In this document: positions 59,454 to 64,000 of the stretch, one piece after another
How the letters are laid out: each line of letters starts with the position of its first letter
Position numbering within the stretch: position 1 is the stretch's first letter
Assembly: GCA_046349215.1 (NCBI GenBank)
Contig: JAXMCV010000003.1
Location: 744,001-808,000, forward strand
DNA length: 64,000 bases
Origin: JAJXWB01 sp046349215
Lineage (GTDB): Bacteria; Pseudomonadota; Alphaproteobacteria; Rhizobiales; Beijerinckiaceae
Reading direction: 5' to 3'
Made by a program: the position numbers and the translations under genes
Notes under the pieces: model-generated
Told to the model about the DNA's origin: nothing
Database searches by the model: none
What the model saw: only the letters and a program-made list of their open reading frames with translations

Positions 59454-60251
59454 TCAACGCTTGCCGGGCTTGACCGGCAGGCGCAGTTCGCAGGGCTCGC
59501 TGCCGTCGATCTGGACGGTGATGACGCCCGTCGGCGCAGCGGTCTTGGTCGCAGAGGCGACGACGACGCCCTGATTGCCCTGCGGGTTGACCGAAGAGGC
59601 CGTCACGACATTGCCATTGCCCTGGGGCGCGGCCGCCGAAGCGGTCGTCACGGAGCCATTGCCCTGGGGCGCAGCCGCGGAAGCCGTCGTGACCGAACCG
59701 TTGCCCTGCGGGGCGGCGGCGGAAGCCGTGGCGACGGAGCCGTTGCCTTGCGGAGCCGCGGCGGAGGCGGTCGTCACGGAGCCATTGCCCTGGGGCGCAG
59801 CCGCGGAAGCCGTCGTAACCGAACCGTTGCCCTGCGGGGCAGCGGCCGAAGCCGTGGCGACGGAGCCGTTGCCTTGCGGAGCCGCGGCGGAGGCGGTCGC
59901 CACCGAGCCGTTGCCCTGCGGGGCGGCGGCGGAAGCCGTCGTCACGGAGCCATTGCCTTGCGGGGCGGCGGCCGAAGCCGTCGCCACCGAGCCGTTGCCC
60001 TGCGGCGCAGCGGCGGAAGCGGTGGTCACGTTATTGCGGCGGAGAAGCGCGTTCGGGTCGCCGGCGGCGACGACGACATTGCCATTGCCCTGCGGCGCTG
60101 CGGCGGAGGCCGCCTTCACGCCCGGCGCGACGGCGATGATGTCGGCGCTGGTCGTGACGCCGAGGATGGTGCACTGCTTGAGACCGCGCGCTTCCGCCTG
60201 GCCGGCGGCCAGAGCAAGCGCGACGATCGCAGTCGAAGTGATGAGTTTCAT
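59454..60251 (-). CDS. Secreted 14-residue-repeat protein
   Basis: A 265-aa exported protein: signal peptide MKLITSTAIVALALAAGQAE, a short N-domain with one Cys (LKQCTILGVTT), then eleven ASAAAPQGNG units (nine in exact tandem as ASAAAPQGNGSVxT) plus one degenerate unit, and a C-terminal strand-rich end with one Cys (DGSEPCELRLP). The repeats suggest an extended or stacked beta structure, perhaps surface or matrix-related. The opposite strand carries a long open frame only because the repeat is GC-rich. Its own terminator follows. Confidence 0.85.
   Translation of the reverse strand: MKLITSTAIVALALAAGQAEARGLKQCTILGVTTSADIIAVAPGVKAASAAAPQGNGNVVVAAGDPNALLRRNNVTTASAAAPQGNGSVATASAAAPQGNGSVTTASAAAPQGNGSVATASAAAPQGNGSVATASAAAPQGNGSVTTASAAAPQGNGSVTTASAAAPQGNGSVATASAAAPQGNGSVTTASAAAPQGNGSVTTASAAAPQGNGNVVTASSVNPQGNQGVVVASATKTAAPTGVITVQIDGSEPCELRLPVKPGKR
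59559..60020 (-). repeat. 42-bp coding tandem repeats
   Basis: Eleven consecutive 42-bp units (nine near-identical, two diverged at the 3' side) within the repeat-protein gene, plus one separate copy at 60,069-60,110. Codon-third-position changes differ between copies while the protein unit is kept, so the array is old enough to show purifying selection or is shuffled by unequal recombination. Confidence 0.9.
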
Positions 60252-60462
60252 ATCTACCCCCTGTTTCAGGCCGGTTCTGGTTCGACGCGCCCGTCGGGGG
60301 CCGTCTGGGCGGGCCAGCGCCGCAACCTATCACAGGTGGGTACGGGCGAACGCGGCTTAAAGTTCTCGAGATTCGTGAAAACTGCGGCTCTCGGTCGCAG
60401 AACGATCGAATTGTCGACGGATTTGCCGGAAAAATGCAGAGCAGTGTCGAAAAGGAGCGATC

Positions 60463-60538
<76 letters not shown>

Positions 60539-60708
60539 GCTCCGGCGGGCTGTCTATTCGGCTTCAACCCTTGCTGTCAATGCGTCTTTGCCGCCGAATG
60601 CGTCGCAAGGCGGGCGTTTCGACGGGTCTTGCATTCCGCGACGGCCACGCCAAAGTCAGGTTTCGTTCCTCGCCGCCGCCCGCGGCTCCCTCCAGCCACG
60701 GATCGCCG

Positions 60709-61005
60709 ATGAGCGCCCTGCTCGACGTCCTGCTTCTCGCTCTCGACCTCTATCAATGGGTGGTCATCGCCACCGCCATCATGTCGTGGCTGATCGCCTT
60801 CGACGTGGTCAATACGCGCAACGACGTGGTGCGGGCGATCTGGAACGGCTTGCTGGCCATTACCGAGCCGGTGCTGCGGCCGATCCGCAACCTGCTGCCC
60901 TCGATGGGCGGGCTCGACATCTCGCCGATCATCCTGCTGCTCGGCATCTATTTCCTGCAGCGGGTGATCGTCCGGTATCTCTATCCGGCCGCCATGGGCT
61001 ACTGA
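60709..61005 (+). CDS. YggT family membrane protein
   Basis: A 98-aa protein with two hydrophobic helices and the family motifs VVIATAIMSWLIAFDVVN and ITEPVLRPIRNLLPSMGGLDISPIILLLGIYFL. YggT proteins are linked to osmotic stress and division in some bacteria. It is followed 8 bp later by yggU, the usual partner. Confidence 0.92.
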   Translation: MSALLDVLLLALDLYQWVVIATAIMSWLIAFDVVNTRNDVVRAIWNGLLAITEPVLRPIRNLLPSMGGLDISPIILLLGIYFLQRVIVRYLYPAAMGY

Positions 61006-61013
61006 GCCGTCGC

Positions 61014-61334
61014 TTGAGTTCGTCCGAACCCTGGCGCGCCGTCGCCGGCGGGCTGCTTGTGTCCGTCCGGCTGACGCCGAAGGGCGGCCGCGACGCCATC
61101 GACGGGATCGAGACGTTGAGCGACGGGCGCGCCGTCCTGAAGGCGCGCGTACGCGCCGTTCCCGAAGACGGCAGGGCAAACGACGCGCTGGTTGCGCTGA
61201 TCGCCCAGGCGGCGGGCGTCGCCAGATCAGCGGTCTCGGTCAGCGCCGGCCATACCTCGCGCATCAAGACGCTCGCAATTTCAGGAGACGCCGCCGCGAT
61301 TGCCGAAGCCGTGAAGAAAGCGGTCGGGGCGTAG
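61014..61334 (+). CDS. YggU/DUF167 family protein
   Basis: A 106-aa DUF167 protein with a TTG start close to the yggT stop. The signature is VSVRLTPKGGRDAIDGIE, LKARVRAVPEDGRANDALVALIAQ and VSVSAGHTSRIKTLAISG. The structure is known but the function is not. A much longer frame extends upstream only through yggT in another phase. Confidence 0.9.
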   Translation: MSSSEPWRAVAGGLLVSVRLTPKGGRDAIDGIETLSDGRAVLKARVRAVPEDGRANDALVALIAQAAGVARSAVSVSAGHTSRIKTLAISGDAAAIAEAVKKAVGA

Positions 61335-61348
61335 CCCCCCGACGATTC

Positions 61349-61370
61349 CCTCCCCGCTTGCGGGGGGAGG
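61349..61370. repeat. Short intergenic hairpin
   Basis: CCTCCCCGC-TTG-CGGGGGGAGG, an inverted repeat of a kind frequent between genes in this order. It could end the yggT-yggU transcript. Confidence 0.55.
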
Positions 61371-61442
61371 ACGCGGAATCTGTCGTGGCTTTGGCCCGAA
61401 CTTCGCTTTATGCAGGCCGCACGAATTTCGCGGAGCGCGACG

Positions 61443-62495
61443 ATGAAGACGAACGCCGGCAATTTCTTCGAGGACTTCCGGATCGGCCAGACGATCCGCC
61501 ACGCCACGCCGCGCACGGTCACGGTCGGCGACGTGGCGCTCTATACCGCGCTCTATGGTTCGCGTTTCGCGGTCCAGTCCTCCGACGCCTTCTCGCATGC
61601 CATCGGCTATCCGCGCTCGCCGGTCGACGACCTGCTCGTCTTCCACATCGTCTTCGGCAAGACGGTGCCCGACATTTCGCTGAACGCCGTCGCCAATCTA
61701 GGCTACGCCGCCTGCCGTTTCCTCGCGCCTGTCTATCCGGGCGATACGCTGTCGTCCGTTTCGGAAGTCATCGGCCTCAAGGAAAATTCCAACAGGCAGA
61801 CCGGCGTAGTCTATGTACGCTCGCGCGGCTTCAACCAGCACGGGGCCGTCGTGCTCGACTATGTGCGCTGGGTGATGGTGCGCAAGCGCGATCCCAATGC
61901 GCCGGTCGCCGAAGAAAAGGTCCCGCAGTTGCCCGGCGCGATGCCGGCTGATTCGCTCGGCGACGCGTGCCCGGAAATTTCGGTGAAGCACTACGATTTC
62001 GAGCTGGCCGGCGCGAAGCACCGCTTCTCCGACTATCGCGTGGGCGAAAAGATCGATCACGTCGACGGCATGACGGTCGAGGAAGCAGAACATGCCACCG
62101 CAACGCGGATGTACCAGAATACGGCGAAGGTGCATTTCAACCAGTTGTCCGAAGGGCAGGGCCGGTTCGGGCGGCGGCTGATCTACGGCGGTCATGTCAT
62201 ATCGCTGGCGCGCGCGCTGTCGTTCAACGGTCTCGCCAACGCCTTTCATATTGCGGCGATCAACGGCGGGCGCCACGTCGCGCCGCTGTTTGCGGGCCTC
62301 ACCGTCCATGCTTGGTCGGAAGTGCTGGAGACGGCGGAAATCCCCGGCCGCGACGATGTCGGCGCGCTGCGCCTGCGCACGATCGCCACGAAGGACCATC
62401 CCTGCACGCACCTGCCTTACCTGCAGGAAAACGGCAAGGATTACGATCCGAGCGTCATCCTCGATCTGGATTACTGGGCGCTCGTGCCGCGGTGA
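61443..62495 (+). CDS. mch: Mesaconyl-CoA hydratase-like double MaoC protein
   Basis: A 350-aa protein of two MaoC-like hotdog domains. It starts MKTNAGNFFEDFRIGQTIRH and contains YGSRFAVQSSDAFSHAIGYPRSPVDDLLVFHIVFGKTVPDISLNAVANLGYA and, in the second half, NQLSEGQGRFGRRLIYGGHVISLARAL. This matches mesaconyl-CoA hydratase, which converts mesaconyl-CoA to methylmalyl-CoA in the ethylmalonyl-CoA pathway of acetyl-CoA assimilation. An ATG 33 bp upstream is less likely. Confidence 0.85.
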   Translation: MKTNAGNFFEDFRIGQTIRHATPRTVTVGDVALYTALYGSRFAVQSSDAFSHAIGYPRSPVDDLLVFHIVFGKTVPDISLNAVANLGYAACRFLAPVYPGDTLSSVSEVIGLKENSNRQTGVVYVRSRGFNQHGAVVLDYVRWVMVRKRDPNAPVAEEKVPQLPGAMPADSLGDACPEISVKHYDFELAGAKHRFSDYRVGEKIDHVDGMTVEEAEHATATRMYQNTAKVHFNQLSEGQGRFGRRLIYGGHVISLARALSFNGLANAFHIAAINGGRHVAPLFAGLTVHAWSEVLETAEIPGRDDVGALRLRTIATKDHPCTHLPYLQENGKDYDPSVILDLDYWALVPR

Positions 62496-62504
62496 GGGGC
62501 GTTC

Positions 62505-62599
62505 TGTCATCCTGGCCGTGGTCAAGCGCAGAGCCGGAATCCAGAAGCTGAAACGAAATTTCTGGTTGCCGGATCGGCCTGCGGCCGTCCGGGATTACA
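62505..62599. repeat. Palindromic intergenic repeat element
   Basis: The outer arms TGTCATCCTGGCCG and CGGCCGTCCGGGATTACA are inverted copies, and inner arms GCCGGAATCCAGAA/TTCTGGTTGCCGG form a second hairpin. This nested layout is like the small palindromic repeats scattered in Hyphomicrobiales genomes. It lies between convergent mch and cobT. Confidence 0.65.
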
Positions 62600-62605
62600 A
62601 CGTCC

Positions 62606-64000
62606 CTAACGCGTTGCGATCTGCACGCGGCCGCCCGCCTTATGCGCCGGCTTCGGCGCAATCCTTGAAGGCAATGGGCGCTTGACCGGCGCCGGCGGCG
62701 TCGCCTTCTCGTCGAACAATTCGGCGAGTTTTTCGGTCATCGCGCCGCCCAATTCCTCCGCGTCGACGATCGTCACCGCGCGCTTGTAGTAGCGCGTCAC
62801 GTCGTGGCCGATGCCGATGGCGATGAGTTCGACCGGCGAGCGGTTCTCGATCTCGTCGATGATGTGGCGCAGGTGCCGCTCGAGATAATTGCCCGGGTTC
62901 ACCGACAAGGTGGAATCGTCCACCGGCGCGCCGTCGGAAATCATCATCAAGATGCGCCGCTGCTCGGGCCGGTGCACGAGGCGGCGATGCGCCCAGTCCA
63001 GAGCCTCGCCGTCGATGTTCTCCTTCAGGAGGCCCTCGCGCATCATCAGCCCGAGGTTTCTGCGCGCGCGCCGCCAGGGCGCGTCAGCCGACTTGTAGAT
63101 GATGTGGCGCAGGTCGTTGAGGCGGCCGGGCGAAGGCGGCTTGCCGGCCTGCAGCCAGGCTTCGCGCGACTGCCCGCCCTTCCAGGCGCGCGTCGTGAAG
63201 CCGAGAATTTCGACCTTCACGCCGCAACGCTCCAGCGTGCGCGCGAGAATGTCGGCGCAGGTGGCGGCGACCGTGATCGGGCGCCCGCGCATGGAGCCTG
63301 AATTGTCGAGCAGCAGCGTGACGACAGTGTCGCGGAAATCGGTGTCCTTCTCGTGCTTGAAGGAAAGCGGCTGCTGCGGATCGATCACTACGCGCGACAG
63401 GCGCGCCGGATCGAGAATGCCTTCCTCGAGGTCGAAGTCCCACGAGCGGTTCTGCTGCGCCATCAGGCGGCGCTGCAGCCTGTTGGCGAGACGGCCGACG
63501 ACATTCGAAAGATTGGAGAGCTGCTTGTCGAGATAGGCGCGCAGGCGATCGAGTTCCTCGGCGTCGCAGAGGTCCTCGGCCTGGACGATCTCGTCGAACT
63601 TGTGGGTGAACGGCTTGTAGTCCGGTCCGCGCTTGTCGGAGCCGTGCACGGGCGGCCGGCGCGATTCGGCGGCGTCCTCGGCGTCGCCGACGTCGGCTTC
63701 CTCAGGGAATTCGCCGGTCGGCGCGTCGGCGGAATCGGTCTCGCCGTCTTCCATCTCGTCGTCGGAATCGGCGGTCTTTTCCATCTGGACCGCTTCGCCG
63801 TTGGCTTCCTGCTCGTCTCCGGAATCTTCCTCGTTCTCGGCCTTGTCGGAATCGTCGGACGAATCCTCCTCGCTCTCCTCGGAATCGGAGGAGGCGTCGT
63901 CGGCCATGTCGAGCGCGCCGAGCACGGAATGCACGACCTTGCCGAAGGCGCGCTGGTCCTCGATCTGCGCAGACAGCTTGTCGAGTTCGGCGCCGGCGCG
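62606..64000 (-). CDS. cobT: Cobaltochelatase subunit CobT (5' end outside window)
   Basis: The C-terminal 464 codons of aerobic cobaltochelatase subunit CobT, which with CobN and CobS inserts cobalt into hydrogenobyrinate diamide. The long acidic linker (SDSEESEEDSSDDSDKAE) separates the missing N-terminal domain from a von Willebrand A domain with the MIDAS motif LLDNSGSMRGRPI and MMISDGAPVDDST. The frame is open to the window edge (EDQRAFGKVVHSVLGALDMAD), so the annotated internal ATG at 63,934 is not the start. Confidence 0.93.
   Translation of the reverse strand, partial: RAGAELDKLSAQIEDQRAFGKVVHSVLGALDMADDASSDSEESEEDSSDDSDKAENEEDSGDEQEANGEAVQMEKTADSDDEMEDGETDSADAPTGEFPEEADVGDAEDAAESRRPPVHGSDKRGPDYKPFTHKFDEIVQAEDLCDAEELDRLRAYLDKQLSNLSNVVGRLANRLQRRLMAQQNRSWDFDLEEGILDPARLSRVVIDPQQPLSFKHEKDTDFRDTVVTLLLDNSGSMRGRPITVAATCADILARTLERCGVKVEILGFTTRAWKGGQSREAWLQAGKPPSPGRLNDLRHIIYKSADAPWRRARRNLGLMMREGLLKENIDGEALDWAHRRLVHRPEQRRILMMISDGAPVDDSTLSVNPGNYLERHLRHIIDEIENRSPVELIAIGIGHDVTRYYKRAVTIVDAEELGGAMTEKLAELFDEKATPPAPVKRPLPSRIAPKPAHKAGGRVQIATR

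Noticed and set aside
59575..60360. 261-codon plus-strand frame over the repeat gene
   Set aside because: The 42-bp repeat is open on both strands; the minus-strand frame has the signal peptide, ribosome binding site and terminator.

Overview
The window looks like an alphaproteobacterial chromosome, most likely order Hyphomicrobiales (Rhizobiales). The GC content is high, and the markers include an NdvA-type glucan exporter, aerobic cobaltochelatase subunit CobT, a two-domain MaoC hydratase resembling mesaconyl-CoA hydratase of the ethylmalonyl-CoA pathway, palindromic CtrA-type boxes (TTAA-N7-TTAAC), and the neighbours xerD, accA, aroK-aroB and corC. The genus cannot be fixed from sequence alone; a methylotroph-like relative is a guess.

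Left chromosomal part (1-9,216): zapE, an EVE-domain gene, gpsA, a PLD-family gene that has lost its HKD motif, tsaD, then divergently hemC-hemD-SDR, followed by an L,D-transpeptidase lipoprotein and accA.

Central part (9,217-51,470): a 42,254-bp Tn7-like transposon inserted in the last codons of xerD. Its ends are inverted repeats beginning TGTCSGTTGCCCGAAT, each followed by further copies of a TnsB-site-like motif, and it is flanked by the 5-bp duplication GTCTC (9,212-9,216 and 51,471-51,475). The element carries tnsA-orf76-tnsB-tnsC-tniQ (16,876 to 11,006), a second orphan tnsC (47,445-48,341) sharing an upstream element with the tnsA operon, an IS21-family insertion (43,505-45,994), a possible defence cluster near the right end (Clp-fold SDH protease, small ORF, Abi_C protein), two orphan antitoxins, an SRAP gene, and a TetR-GST-peroxiredoxin-dehalogenase operon.

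The main cargo (22.1-42.0 kb) appears to be a transferable envelope and metal/thiol-stress regulon. An ECF sigma factor (SigF-like) and its membrane anti-sigma factor (NrsF/DUF1109) sit beside a bufferin operon (bufA-bufB-bufC-DoxX). By reading both strands I found seven promoter-like sites of one form: six exact GTAAC-N17-CGAA and one GTAAC-N17-CGTA. All seven lie just upstream of cargo operons: TTC38-opgC, sigF-nrsF-acyltransferase, bufABC-doxX, thioredoxin-ccdA, metallophosphoesterase/radical SAM, TVP38-flavin disulfide reductase, and YiiX-HtrA-GDCCVxC. None was noticed in the flanking chromosome. The inferred logic is that metal or oxidative damage in the periplasm releases SigF from NrsF, which then turns on metal trapping, periplasmic thiol reduction, proteolysis and envelope modification as one unit.

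Right chromosomal part (51,449-64,000): xerD (3' end rewritten by the transposon), a 48-aa membrane protein, a fused aroK-aroB gene, a CNNM/CBS (CorC-like) protein, a MarR regulator, ndvA, a secreted basic protein, a secreted protein made of 14-residue repeats, tRNA-Ala(CGC), yggT, yggU, a mesaconyl-CoA hydratase-like gene and the 3' part of cobT, which runs off the window.
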